Below, piece after piece: positions 27,950 to 36,943 of a stretch of 64,000 bases of DNA (position 1 is the stretch's first letter; each line of letters begins with the position of its first letter). The notes beneath the pieces are model-generated. The model saw nothing but the letters and a program-made list of their open reading frames with translations, did not search any database and was not told where the DNA came from. The DNA comes from Stanieria sp. NIES-3757. Its GTDB lineage: Bacteria; Cyanobacteriota; Cyanobacteriia; Cyanobacteriales; Xenococcaceae. The translations under genes were made by a program, and so were the position numbers. Where the stretch lies: NCBI GenBank assembly GCA_002355455.1, contig AP017375.1, positions 1,240,001-1,304,000 of the forward strand. The letters run 5' to 3'.

Positions 27950-30608
27950 TTTGTTGAAGTTCTAATCCTCGTTCAAAGATTTCATCAATAGGTAACATTT
28001 GACCGTCAATTGTCATAAATTTATGGTCTTTAGTTGCCCGAATCACTGAACCATTATCTAGAGTATATTCAAAAATTTCTTGTTCGCCACGGTCATGCCA
28101 TTGCGCGATCGCTTGAGTATAAATAAAACCATTGCGATCAACAGTATAAATAGTACATTCAATTTGTTCTGTAACAATTTTACCAATCGGCATTGCCCCA
28201 TATTCTACTGTTAATATTTCTGTGTCATAACTAAGACAATATTCAGCAAAATCGAGCATTTGTTTGAATAAATCTTCAGCAGTTTCTTTGCGTACTCCAT
28301 TTTTAGTTGAACCATCGATGAATTTTTCTTTATGCTTCTGCATTTCTGAAACTTTCTTTTTACCCATCGCACGACGCAATAGGTCTGCTTCCCCAAGAGT
28401 ATAACCAGCTAAATCTTGTGCCATCTTCATAATTTGCTCTTGGTAAACTAGGACAGCATAAGTTTCTTTTAAAATTGGTTCTAACAATTTATGATCGTAT
28501 TTAATCGGTTCGCGACCGTGTTTGCGATTGATAAAAACTGGAATTAATCCTGCATCTAAAGGACCAGGACGATAAAGAGCTAAAATAGAAGAAATATCTT
28601 CAATTCCTGAAGGTTTTAAATCCCTAACAATCTGGCGCATTCCTTCAGATTCTAACTGAAAAATTCCTTCCAAATCCCCTTTTTCTAAAAGCTTGTGAGT
28701 ATTTTTAACATCTTCTGGCAATTTTTTACTCGTGCCTTTTTCCAGAATTTTTAAGGCTTTAATTTCTTCTAAAGGTAATTGGTCTAAATCTAATTCAATA
28801 CCTCGATTTTGCTTGATCAAATCAGCAGTATTTTTAATTGTAGTAAGATTTTTTAAACCTAAAAAGTCCATTTTTAATAGACCCAGAGATTCTAAATCTT
28901 CCATAAAATATTGAGTAATTACTGCACCATCATTGTTGCGTTGTAAAGGGACAATCTCATCTAAACGTTGAGAAGAAATAACTACCCCTGCTGCATGAAC
29001 ACCGAAAGTTTTATTAGTACCTTCGATGCGAATTGCCATATCTATCCAATGCTTAACTGTAATTGTATCTACTTCTTCCCCGCGATCGCTATAAACAATC
29101 ACACTTTCACTGTCATAGGCTTGTTTAAACTTAGGTTCGGGACTATTATCAGAAATCATCACTTTCAACTTAGCAGGTTTTCCTCTGGCAACAGGAATTA
29201 ATTTTGCCAGACGATCCGCATCAGCAAAGCTTACTCCTAACACTCTACCCACATCTTTTAAAACAGCTTTAGATGTCAAACGGTTAAAAGTAATAATTTG
29301 GGCAACATTCGCTTCCCCATATTTAGCAGTAACATATTGAATCATTTCATCCCTGCGATCAATACAAAAATCGGTATCAACATCAGGCATTGATTTTCGT
29401 TCGGGATTAAGAAAACGTTCAAATAATAAACCATGATGAACGGGATCGATATTTGTTATTTTGAGACAATAAGCAACTAAAGAACCCGCTGCACTACCCC
29501 TTCCTGGCCCTACAGGAATACCTTTTTCTCGTGCGTGTTTGATATAATCCCAAACCACTAAAAAGTAAGTAGAAAATCCTTTTTCCTGCATTACTTTTAG
29601 TTCTTCTTCTAACCTTTTTTTGTAGGTTGATTCTACTTCAGAAAGATGACGGCACTTGAGTCTTTCTAATAATCCTTTCCAAGTAATTTCTTCTAAATAA
29701 CTATCAGGTGTATGTCCAGAAGGTACGGGATAATCTGGAATCCTAGGTTCACCTAAAATATCATAAGGTTTAATTTTTTCCGCAACTTCTAAAGTATTAT
29801 TAATCGCTTCTTCGATAATTTCTTCGGGTAAATGATCGCGGAATAACAACTTCATTTCTTCAGCAGATTTTAAATATTCTGTTCCGCTATAACGCAATCT
29901 TTTTTCATCAGTAATTCTTTTGCCAGTTAAAATACATAAAAGTGCATCGTGGGCTTCAACATCGTAACAGGAAATAAAATGAGAATCGTTAGTAGCGACA
30001 ATTTTAATTCCTAATTCGCGAGCAATTTTAACGAGTTCTGTATTGACAATTCTGTCTTCTTGGGAACCATGATCTTGAATTTCTAAATAATAATCATCAC
30101 CAAAAACTTCTTTATACCATTTCGCTACATTTCTTGCCCTTTCTAAATCATTAGCTAAAATCGCTTGCGGAACTTCTCCACCTAAACAAGCACTAGTAAC
30201 AATTAATCCTTCATGATACTGTTGCAATAACTCCTTATTAATACAAGGACGAGCAAAAATTCCTTTCCCTTGAAACCCTTTCAGATGGGAAAGAGTAGTT
30301 AGTTTAGTTAAATTTCGATAGCCTTGAGTATTCTTAGCTAAAACAACCTGATGATATTTTTTGTAGCGTTGACTTTTATCTTCAATATCAGTGGCATTAA
30401 TAATATACATTTCGTTGCCAATTATTGGCTTAATACCCTTATTCCGACAAACCTTAATTAATTCGATCGCACCATACATCACACCATGATCGGTTAAAGC
30501 GATCGCGGGCATTCCTAATTCTATCGCTCGATCTATCATTTGTGGAATTTGAGATGCACCATCAAGTAGGCTGTAGTCGCTGTGAATGTGTAAACCAACA
30601 AAAGACAT
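27933..30608 (-). CDS. dnaE: DNA polymerase III alpha subunit, N-terminal part with split-intein N-half
   Basis: 891 residues: about 790 residues of N-extein plus 101 residues of N-intein. The extein has the PHP domain ([17 protein letters not shown]) and polymerase motifs including the catalytic acids in [12 protein letters not shown], and [18 protein letters not shown]. It ends LDFAEY, immediately followed by Cys1 of the intein ([14 protein letters not shown]), then block B ([11 protein letters not shown]). The product must meet the separately encoded C-intein/C-extein protein and splice in trans to make functional replicative polymerase. The C-half gene is not in the window. The arrangement is the known cyanobacterial DnaE system. 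The start is ATG 30608. Confidence 0.97.
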   Translation of the reverse strand: MSFVGLHIHSDYSLLDGASQIPQMIDRAIELGMPAIALTDHGVMYGAIELIKVCRNKGIKPIIGNEMYIINATDIEDKSQRYKKYHQVVLAKNTQGYRNLTKLTTLSHLKGFQGKGIFARPCINKELLQQYHEGLIVTSACLGGEVPQAILANDLERARNVAKWYKEVFGDDYYLEIQDHGSQEDRIVNTELVKIARELGIKIVATNDSHFISCYDVEAHDALLCILTGKRITDEKRLRYSGTEYLKSAEEMKLLFRDHLPEEIIEEAINNTLEVAEKIKPYDILGEPRIPDYPVPSGHTPDSYLEEITWKGLLERLKCRHLSEVESTYKKRLEEELKVMQEKGFSTYFLVVWDYIKHAREKGIPVGPGRGSAAGSLVAYCLKITNIDPVHHGLLFERFLNPERKSMPDVDTDFCIDRRDEMIQYVTAKYGEANVAQIITFNRLTSKAVLKDVGRVLGVSFADADRLAKLIPVARGKPAKLKVMISDNSPEPKFKQAYDSESVIVYSDRGEEVDTITVKHWIDMAIRIEGTNKTFGVHAAGVVISSQRLDEIVPLQRNNDGAVITQYFMEDLESLGLLKMDFLGLKNLTTIKNTADLIKQNRGIELDLDQLPLEEIKALKILEKGTSKKLPEDVKNTHKLLEKGDLEGIFQLESEGMRQIVRDLKPSGIEDISSILALYRPGPLDAGLIPVFINRKHGREPIKYDHKLLEPILKETYAVLVYQEQIMKMAQDLAGYTLGEADLLRRAMGKKKVSEMQKHKEKFIDGSTKNGVRKETAEDLFKQMLDFAEYCLSYDTEILTVEYGAMPIGKIVTEQIECTIYTVDRNGFIYTQAIAQWHDRGEQEIFEYTLDNGSVIRATKDHKFMTIDGQMLPIDEIFERGLELQQINSCN
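27936..28238 (-). other. N-terminal half of the DnaE split intein
   Basis: The coding segment for the 101-residue intein fragment, from the TGT of Cys1 at 28236-28238 to the last sense codon. Features match family intein-N: CLSYDTEI start, [16 protein letters not shown], block [11 protein letters not shown], and the short acidic tail [11 protein letters not shown]. Confidence 0.95.
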
Positions 30609-30892
30609 AATTGTTTGACAAGATGAGGTTTGTTATTGTAGCAACGAATTTTGAACTACAGAAGAAATATTTCCTAAAAACTTATTATTTTAGTTCTATT
30701 GTACTAGCTAGTTTAATTTAAGAGATACAAACAGCAATGTAGAATCTTTTAGCTTGCTTGTGTCAATTTTTTTTGCTCAACGTCCCATCAATCAAAGCTA
30801 TTACCATAAAATGTCACTTTTAAAACAAATATTTAAAAAAAAGTATTTATACTAAAGCTATCTATAAAACTCTAATTGGACAAAACCACACT

Positions 30893-31360
30893 ATGAGTCT
30901 AGTCAAGGGCATTTCTCTCAAACCGTTACAATCAATTCAAGGAGGCATGGCAGAGTTTTATACTCCTCAATCGAGTCACGAGACTATGCTTGTCAAAGTA
31001 CCTGCCAAAACAGTAGATGACCTTTTTGTCCATCGCCATCAAACAGATCAACTTTTAGTGGTACGCGGTAGTTTTGTTTTAGTAGTTTTATATAATCGTC
31101 AGTATCAATACATCCCTTTGAGTGAAAATCAACCACAAGTGGTAACGATTCCACCAAGAATTTTACACGGGGCGATTAACTTGAGTTCTGAAGATTGCTT
31201 CTTAGTCAATGCGGTGTTACATCATGGAGAACCTCTTGCTCAAGATTATCAACCCGTCAAAAGACCTTTTCCCTACGACTTAGATGTTGTCAAAGCCACA
31301 TTAGAAATTCAATCTAAAGCATTTAACTCTGACTTAATCGTTTATCAAGATTTTATTTAA
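30893..31360 (+). CDS. Cupin-fold protein (RmlC-like)
   Basis: 155 residues forming a single cupin barrel: VDDLFVHRHQTDQLLVVRG (HxH-like metal or sugar site), then a second motif PPRILHGAINLSSEDCFLVNAVLHHGE. The length and the closing residues resemble dTDP-4-dehydrorhamnose 3,5-epimerase-like cupins, but the catalytic pair of RmlC is not clear, so no enzyme activity is claimed. It lies alone, divergent from dnaE, with a 284-bp spacer. Confidence 0.7.
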   Translation: MSLVKGISLKPLQSIQGGMAEFYTPQSSHETMLVKVPAKTVDDLFVHRHQTDQLLVVRGSFVLVVLYNRQYQYIPLSENQPQVVTIPPRILHGAINLSSEDCFLVNAVLHHGEPLAQDYQPVKRPFPYDLDVVKATLEIQSKAFNSDLIVYQDFI

Positions 31361-31535
31361 AATTAAAGCAATTTTCCTTCATCCTCAGCTTGAAATTGTT
31401 AAACTAAATAACTACAATTTAACTCTCAAATCTTAGAATGTGAGAAACAAAATCTTTTACCCTTCAAACCTAAAGAAAATCTTAATATACTCAAGTATAA
31501 TAACAGAACAGGGAAATATAGCTTTACCCTAGCTT

Positions 31536-32204
31536 ATGCCTTTATTAATCCTGATTGCTGAGGATGATGCGGGGATTCGGTTGGCGATCAACGATTATCT
31601 AGAATTGTCTGGATATTGGGTAATTACTGCCGAAGATGGAGAACAAGCACTCAACTTGCTAGAGAAGTATCATCCTCACCTCTTAATTTCTGATATCAAA
31701 ATGCCTGGTAAAGATGGCTATGAATTAGTCAGACAAGTTCGTCAACGTCCAGAATTAAGATTAATACCAGTAATTTTTTTGACTGAGTACAATAGTACTG
31801 AACAAAGAATTCTTGGCTATCAAACTGGATGTGATATTTATTTGCCCAAACCTTTTGAAATGGAGGAATTAGGGGCTATGATTCGGAATTTGTTGGAACG
31901 AGCGCACGCCATTGAATCAGAAATTAGATATTCTCAAGTCAAGCAAGTTTCAACCGATCCCAATCCGACCAAATCTGCTTTATCAGATACAACGAATGGA
32001 TTTCAGTTGAGCAATAGAGAAAAAGAAGTGTTAAATCTAATCGCAACAGGTCTTTCTAATATTGAAATAGGAGAATCTTTGTTTTTAAGTCCTCGAACTA
32101 TTGAAAAATACGTCAGTAGTTTATTAAGGAAAACTCAAACTAACAACAGAGCAGAATTAGTCCGTTTTGCCCTAGAAAAAAAATTATTAGACGTAAATAG
32201 TTGA
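31536..32204 (+). CDS. NarL/LuxR-family response regulator
   Basis: 222 residues: a receiver domain (about 1-120) with acidic pocket Glu9/Asp10/Asp11 and acceptor Asp53 (LLISDIKMPGKDGYELV), a linker, then a LuxR-type helix-turn-helix (about 155-215): LSNREKEVLNLIATGLSNIEIGE, ending in ISxRTIEKYVSSLLRK-like LSPRTIEKYVSSLLRK. It resembles the Ycf29-type regulators of cyanobacteria and red-algal plastids. No sensor kinase is next to it. It would bind DNA as a dimer when phosphorylated. Confidence 0.9.
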   Translation: MPLLILIAEDDAGIRLAINDYLELSGYWVITAEDGEQALNLLEKYHPHLLISDIKMPGKDGYELVRQVRQRPELRLIPVIFLTEYNSTEQRILGYQTGCDIYLPKPFEMEELGAMIRNLLERAHAIESEIRYSQVKQVSTDPNPTKSALSDTTNGFQLSNREKEVLNLIATGLSNIEIGESLFLSPRTIEKYVSSLLRKTQTNNRAELVRFALEKKLLDVNS

Positions 32205-32250
32205 CAGTGAACATAATTTAGGTAATACTTATTAAGGTGATAAATCCGAT

Positions 32251-32322
32251 GCGGGTATAGCTCAGCGGTAGAGCGTCACCTTGCCAAGGTGAATGTCGCG
32301 CGTTCGAATCGCGTTACCCGCT
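32251..32322 (+). tRNA. tRNA-Gly (anticodon GCC)
   Basis: A 72-nt cloverleaf: acceptor stem GCGGGTA (32251-32257) pairs with TACCCGC (32315-32321), discriminator T at 32322, D arm GCTCAGCGGTAGAGC, anticodon stem TCACC/GGTGA around TTGCCAA with anticodon GCC, and a T arm with loop TTCGAAT. CCA is not encoded. Confidence 0.97.
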
Positions 32323-32484
32323 TAACAGTTAAAAGTTTATCTTGACCTTAGAAACAAGAATTAAATAAATTCCAGAATTATGTCCCTTGTAACCCTACAA
32401 GATGTTTTTGCGGTGCGATCGCAATTCAATTGGGGTTTTCCTCTTGAGTCTTCTAGATCTTTAAAATGATTTGTTTATTCTTTA

Positions 32485-32521
32485 GCGATCGCACTGCGCC
32501 TCGGTAAAGCTTAGATTGCAA
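32485..32521 (+). repeat. HIP1-containing dispersed repeat, copy B
   Basis: Matches the reverse complement of 9288-9324 at about 31 of 37 positions, starting at GCGATCGC and ending at AGATTGCAA. It lies between tRNA-Gly and the alpha/beta-hydrolase-fold gene. Confidence 0.55.
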
Positions 32522-32579
32522 TCAAATTATTACTTACTTTTTAGATATCTTCTTATTTGTTTTTATTCAATAATTTTTA

Positions 32580-33485
32580 CTATTTTAAAAACTGACTAAT
32601 CGCTGCTGTGACTTCTTGAGGATATTCTTCATAAATACCTAATGTCCCTGTTAATCTTGCTGTTTCGACTTGTGGTAATTCAAGTAAAACTTCCATTTCT
32701 GCTTTTGATTTTGGAGGTGTATTTTCAGCCAGAATGACTAAAACGGAAACAGATAAAGAAGAAAAATAGTCCAAAAATTCCTCTCTGTTAGTCACAGGAT
32801 CGAGCTTACCAGTAACAAAAGCAGCAGGAGCGTATCTTGCACCTTGTTTAGCAGTAATTTGATGTTTTTGACTGATAAATTCTTTAGTTAATTTAGTCTT
32901 GTCTACGTATACGTGTCTTTTGTACATCAAACGTAAAAAAGATGGAGTCGTGTTCAAATAATAAAGAGTTTGTCCGACAATTGGCGATCGCACTAAATTT
33001 CTGACCCCACTCCTGACTGCTGATGGTAATCCCATAACTCGTAATGGTCCTTGCCAAGTAGGAGCAATTAAAACGACTTTAGATACTGCTTCTGGTTGAT
33101 TTTTAGCTAGTTCTAAAGCGTATCCAGCAGTATGTCCAGCAGCAATAATAATAATTGGTTGCTCAAACAGAGATTTGACAAAATCTTGGAGTAATTGATG
33201 AAATAAAACAGGACTATAATCTACAGGTGGACATTCAGACTCACCAAATCCCAACCAATCTAAAACGGTAACTTGATACTGAGAGGATAGTATCTGAGCA
33301 ATACCTTTCATTTCTGTGCGACTGGAAACAGTACTAAAAGCAGGAAGTATTAAGACAGGATTTCCTTGTCCGATGGTTTCATAGACAATTTGATACTGTT
33401 TTGCTTGCCAATTCCAACTAAATCTTTGAACTTTACCGCCAATACCAGCGTCAGTATTTCTTTGAGGAGAAGTTACAGTAGTCAT
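32580..33485 (-). CDS. Alpha/beta-hydrolase-fold protein with Thr at the nucleophile position
   Basis: 301 residues with an alpha/beta-hydrolase core: PVLILPAFSTVSSRTEM (oxyanion strand), VTVLDWLGFGESECP, and the nucleophile elbow IIAAGHTAGYALELA. The elbow reads Gly-His-Thr-Ala-Gly, so the usual Ser/Cys/Asp nucleophile is Thr. A cap region follows and the C-terminal part holds LVILAENTPPKSKAE where the acid would be. Enzyme activity is therefore doubtful; it may be a divergent hydrolase or a non-catalytic protein. No partner gene is adjacent. Confidence 0.8.
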   Translation of the reverse strand: MTTVTSPQRNTDAGIGGKVQRFSWNWQAKQYQIVYETIGQGNPVLILPAFSTVSSRTEMKGIAQILSSQYQVTVLDWLGFGESECPPVDYSPVLFHQLLQDFVKSLFEQPIIIIAAGHTAGYALELAKNQPEAVSKVVLIAPTWQGPLRVMGLPSAVRSGVRNLVRSPIVGQTLYYLNTTPSFLRLMYKRHVYVDKTKLTKEFISQKHQITAKQGARYAPAAFVTGKLDPVTNREEFLDYFSSLSVSVLVILAENTPPKSKAEMEVLLELPQVETARLTGTLGIYEEYPQEVTAAISQFLK

Positions 33486-33573
33486 GGTTATTTATATGAT
33501 TAAAGCAAGAGAGCAGGAAATAGTTATCAGTTACCAGTAGGAAACGGGGCGTATAAACAAGGGGAGGACACGG

Positions 33574-33594
33574 GTACGCCGTCGTACGGCGTAC
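33574..33594. repeat. Perfect 8-bp-stem hairpin in GC-rich spacer
   Basis: GTACGCCG (33574-33581) and CGGCGTAC (33587-33594) flank the loop TCGTA. The stretch around it is clearly GC-richer than the rest of the region and looks like inserted repeat debris at a rearrangement site. Confidence 0.5.
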
Positions 33595-33626
33595 TTTAAG
33601 CTGTTCGTGTCGTCGCCTGGTTCTCT

Positions 33627-33698
33627 TAGATTTATAGTAGCAAGCCCCGCAGAATCTCCAATTAAAAAGCAGTTATCTTTTTTAACTTCTCTCTGTTT
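33627..33698 (-). pseudogene. 72-bp stray fragment of the neighbouring GGR-like oxidoreductase gene
   Basis: This stretch matches 37079-37150, inside the reductase gene at 36944-37924, with only about three mismatches. Same orientation, offset 3452 bp. It covers the segment coding around DNCFLIGDSAGLATIDL. No other part of that gene is present here, so it is a dead duplicated fragment. Confidence 0.85.
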
Positions 33699-33758
33699 GC
33701 TAAACAAGTAATAGTTATCATAAAATTATCCCAAAAAAACTTATTGAAGGAAATTGGT

Positions 33759-34547
33759 ATGTGTTGGAGTGGAGAAGCATCCGCGACATTAGCTACCGTC
33801 GGACTTATGAGTACAACTTACGTTGCTATTAAGGGAGAAGACAAAGCACTATGGATACCCCTAGCCTATTTTTCTCTTATGGAAATGCTGCAAGCATTTA
33901 CCTATACAGTCATCGATCAATGTGGATTGCCTTTGAATCAGTTGCTTACTTTGCTAGGAAGTTTGCACATTACTTTCCAGCCATTTTTTCTTAATGCAGT
34001 TTCGATGCATTTTATTCCAGGAAAGGTTAGAGATAAAATATCTCCCTTTGTTTATGGTCTTTGTTTTTTAGGCTCTATTATGCTTTTAGTTAAGATTTAT
34101 CCTTTGGAATGGTTGGGGAGGTGCAACATCGGACATGAACCGTTTTGTGGAGAGCAACTTTGTTCGGTATCTGGAAATTGGCATATCGCTTGGGAAGCCC
34201 CTTTGAATGGCACAAATTGGCTAACTCTTGGGTATTATATTCCAGTTTTTGTTATCCCTGTTATATATGGTTCGTGGAAATTTATTCTTTACCATCTGAT
34301 GGTAGGTCCATTGTTAGCTCGACTGTTGACGAATAATATCAATGAATGGCCCGCAGTATGGTGTTTGTTGTCTATAGGATTGCTACTGTTAGTTATTAAA
34401 ACCCCAATCCGACAAATTCTTTATACAAAGCGGTGGTGGTTTTGGAATAGTAAAGATATAGAATCATCTATTGTGGTTGAGAAGAGTCAGACTATTACAA
34501 CTTCTGAGGTTAAAGTGAGTAAACCGTTAACAACAGAGAAAAAATAA
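33759..34547 (+). CDS. DUF5765-like membrane protein (MCWS family)
   Basis: 262 residues from ATG 33759; the frame is open upstream to a TTG at 33744 but GAAGGA at 33746-33751 fits the ATG and the family begins MCWS. It has about seven hydrophobic helices, with conserved polar residues in and near the membrane: MCWSGEAS at the N-terminus, FSLMEMLQAFTYTVIDQCG, and GSLHITFQPFFLNAVSMHF. This matches an uncharacterised membrane family known as DUF5765 (recalled, not searched). It sits between a stray GGR fragment and an IS-interrupted pseudogene, so its neighbours may not be original partners. Confidence 0.75.
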   Translation: MCWSGEASATLATVGLMSTTYVAIKGEDKALWIPLAYFSLMEMLQAFTYTVIDQCGLPLNQLLTLLGSLHITFQPFFLNAVSMHFIPGKVRDKISPFVYGLCFLGSIMLLVKIYPLEWLGRCNIGHEPFCGEQLCSVSGNWHIAWEAPLNGTNWLTLGYYIPVFVIPVIYGSWKFILYHLMVGPLLARLLTNNINEWPAVWCLLSIGLLLLVIKTPIRQILYTKRWWFWNSKDIESSIVVEKSQTITTSEVKVSKPLTTEKK

Positions 34548-35111
34548 TCGAAAAAACTTACTTAATATCAGTAGCAGTTGCTATGTTGCTGTCTTGGAAT
34601 CTAAAAAATCCTTTAAAATATTCTTAATAAGTTTCTTTATAAGGATGGCGACTTAGGAAAAGTCAAACAACTAAATTTGTCTACAGTTTTCTAAAAAATT
34701 CATACATTTATTTGGGTTTTCTTTGCTATCTTGGCTGGAGAAACGGTACTGGTTTTGTTGCTCCATCTTATGCCTCGATTGGGTGGGTTTGATAAAAATA
34801 TGACGGTAATATTTATTCACTCAAGCCCCAGGGCTGGATGCGATCTTGTCCCTATTCTTATGGGTTCCTTGGGTAATTGGTGGCATCATTGACGGATGGA
34901 TCGGTTTAATAGCTGCGATCGCTAAACAGGTTTTGGTGATGCAGTCATGAATTTTTGCCCACGAATTTGCCCACCGTCAGACTACTAAAGGTTCACGAAT
35001 CCATCGTTTTATGAACCAAAAGTTTAGTTGGTGGCGTAATAATCTAGCATTATGGGCTACGGCTTTAGCTGTACCTGTCTTTTTTGTGATTCGTTTTGCC
35101 AAAATAATTAT

Positions 35112-36556
35112 CCCTCTTTTATGACTATAGGGTGATAAAATAATTGAAAATAAAAACCCAATGAAAAATGGTGACACCACGAAGAGAAGCATCATCAACA
35201 GTGAGTTTTATCGATCACTATTGTCAAGCCTACCAAGAGCTATTCTCTGATGTGAGAAATTATGAAGCATTCAAATTAATACATTTAGGAATGCTATCAG
35301 AAATACCTAGAAAGTCGCTACCAAAGATAGCAAGAGCGGTAGGATTAAAAGATAGTCAAGGATTAAATTATTTTCTATCTGAAGCTCATTGGAATGTAGA
35401 AAAAATACGAGAAATTAGATTATGGTTGACTAAATTATTGATTGGAGAAAGAAAAATAACTCTTTGTATTGATGAAACAGGAGATGTCAAGAAAGGAAAA
35501 ACAACTGATTATGTAGCCAGACAGTATATTGGTAATTTAGGAAAGACAAAAAATGGAATTGTGTCGGTTAATGCTTATGCAGTAGTAGAGGGAATAACAT
35601 ACCCTTTACTTTTTAAAATATTTAAGCCGAACAAATGCCTCAAAGCAGAAGATACATATAAAACCAAACCACAACTAGCTGTAGAAATAATCAAGGAATT
35701 ACAAAAATGGAACTTTAACATCAAGTTAATATTAGCTGATAGTTTGTATGGAGAAAGTGGAGATGTAATTACAGTTTTGGAGCAATTGAATCTGGAGTAT
35801 ATTGTGGCAATTCGCTCTAACCATAAGGTTTGGATGTTCGGCGATGAGAAAAAAAAATATAATCGATGGCAAGCTTATCAACAAAAATTATCTCGAAAGA
35901 AGAGCGAAACTAGATACATTAGAGAAATTATTTTTGGCACAAGAAAACATATTCGTTTCTATCAAATAAGTAAACAAGACGACAAAAACCCTGAACCAAA
36001 AGATACTTGGTTTATTATGACGAATAAAAAAGGCAAAATTGCCACCACAATTGCTTCAGAATATAGTTTGAGAAACTGGATTGAATATGCGTTTAAACAA
36101 GTCAAAAATGAACTTGGTTGGGCAGATTTTCGAGTTACAGATTATCACGGTATAGAACGCTGGTGGGAATTAATTATGAGTACTTATTTTTTAGTAAGTC
36201 TTCAAGCTAATTATTTTCAATTAGAGACGATTGTTCCCGATGCCAATTCTCAAGTCTCTACTCTTAAATCAGTTTCTTCTTTTCCTTTCTCTAATCATCA
36301 GGCGTGGGATTCTGGTGCTGGTTGGAAAAGTTCTTTAAATAACTTGCGCTTAATTATTCAACCATTAATCTTTTTCTCTCTTATTCAACCTTGGCTATCC
36401 GTATTTCCTAATCAACATCTTCAACTTGGTTTTTCTAAGTTAATCAACATTATGAATCGCTTTCGTGGTTCTCCTTTTCCTCAAAGTCAATTTTTAGAGT
36501 ATTCGTTCTCTGTTGCTTGCTAATTCAATATTTTTCCCCATAGTCATAAAAGAGGG
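35112..36556 (+). mobile_element. IS701-like insertion sequence, 1445 bp
   Basis: Ends CCCTCTTTTATGACTATAGGG on the left and, as reverse complement, CCCTCTTTTATGACTATGGGG on the right; ATTAT is duplicated on both sides (35107-35111 and 36557-36561). One transposase gene fills it. Length and protein resemble IS701 from Calothrix, a family recall and not a search result. It looks complete and possibly active. Confidence 0.9.
35168..36523 (+). CDS. DDE transposase of the IS701-like element
   Basis: 451 residues starting at ATG 35168, 56 bp inside the left end. DDE residues are likely Asp in LCIDETGDVKKGK, Asp in LILADSLYGESGD and Glu in RNWIEYAFKQVKNELG (the YREK-like segment). The frame is intact. 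It catalyses cut-and-paste movement of its own element, which has landed in the pseudogene at 34710-36919. Confidence 0.9.
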   Translation: MVTPRREASSTVSFIDHYCQAYQELFSDVRNYEAFKLIHLGMLSEIPRKSLPKIARAVGLKDSQGLNYFLSEAHWNVEKIREIRLWLTKLLIGERKITLCIDETGDVKKGKTTDYVARQYIGNLGKTKNGIVSVNAYAVVEGITYPLLFKIFKPNKCLKAEDTYKTKPQLAVEIIKELQKWNFNIKLILADSLYGESGDVITVLEQLNLEYIVAIRSNHKVWMFGDEKKKYNRWQAYQQKLSRKKSETRYIREIIFGTRKHIRFYQISKQDDKNPEPKDTWFIMTNKKGKIATTIASEYSLRNWIEYAFKQVKNELGWADFRVTDYHGIERWWELIMSTYFLVSLQANYFQLETIVPDANSQVSTLKSVSSFPFSNHQAWDSGAGWKSSLNNLRLIIQPLIFFSLIQPWLSVFPNQHLQLGFSKLINIMNRFRGSPFPQSQFLEYSFSVAC

Positions 36557-36943
36557 ATTATCTATCCCATTTTATTTTGGGTGCTTGACTTTCCCAACTA
36601 CAAACATAGTGAATGGGTCAATGTCAGTCGTTAGAAATTTCAAGGATTGATCGGGAAAGATTTAATTTGGTGTCTTTACTGTGATTGGATGACAGGAGTT
36701 TATTCTTTGGCGACAGAAATGCTCCGCAACGTCGAATCTTTTGGGTGTCCCATCCGTTTTTACGAAGGCAAAAAATGTGACAACTGTAAATTAGATTTTC
36801 CTGATATTGAAGGTGGTTGGATTGCAGCAGATGGCACTATGGATGATGTTGAAAATCTACTGAAGGAAAAATATGGCGATCAACAGCGTTCTTGGTTTGG
36901 TTATCCAGATAGGCAATAAGAGAGTATAGTTAACAATTGATAA

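Larger units (their letters stand above)
34710..36919 (+). pseudogene. Broken copy of the HExxH/CxxC membrane protein, split by an IS
   Basis: Outside the IS (35112-36556) the DNA translates to a relative of the intact protein at 39409-40203: FFAILAGETVLVLLLHLMPRLG, then LFLWVPWVIGGIIDGW, FAHEFAH, WWRNNLALWATALAVP, and after the IS DLIWCLYCDWMTGVYSLATEMLRN through FPDIEGGW to WFGYPDRQ. Damage includes a frame change near 34800, TGA at 34948-34950 replacing a Trp, TAG at 36632-36634 replacing a Gln, and the IS. The end from 36647 still reads as an open frame. HEFAH and both CxxC motifs are kept. Confidence 0.88.

Noticed and set aside
36647-36919. Independent 90-residue gene
   Set aside because: It is the 3' end of the IS-split pseudogene; its first ATG lacks a ribosome site and the homology runs on upstream of it.
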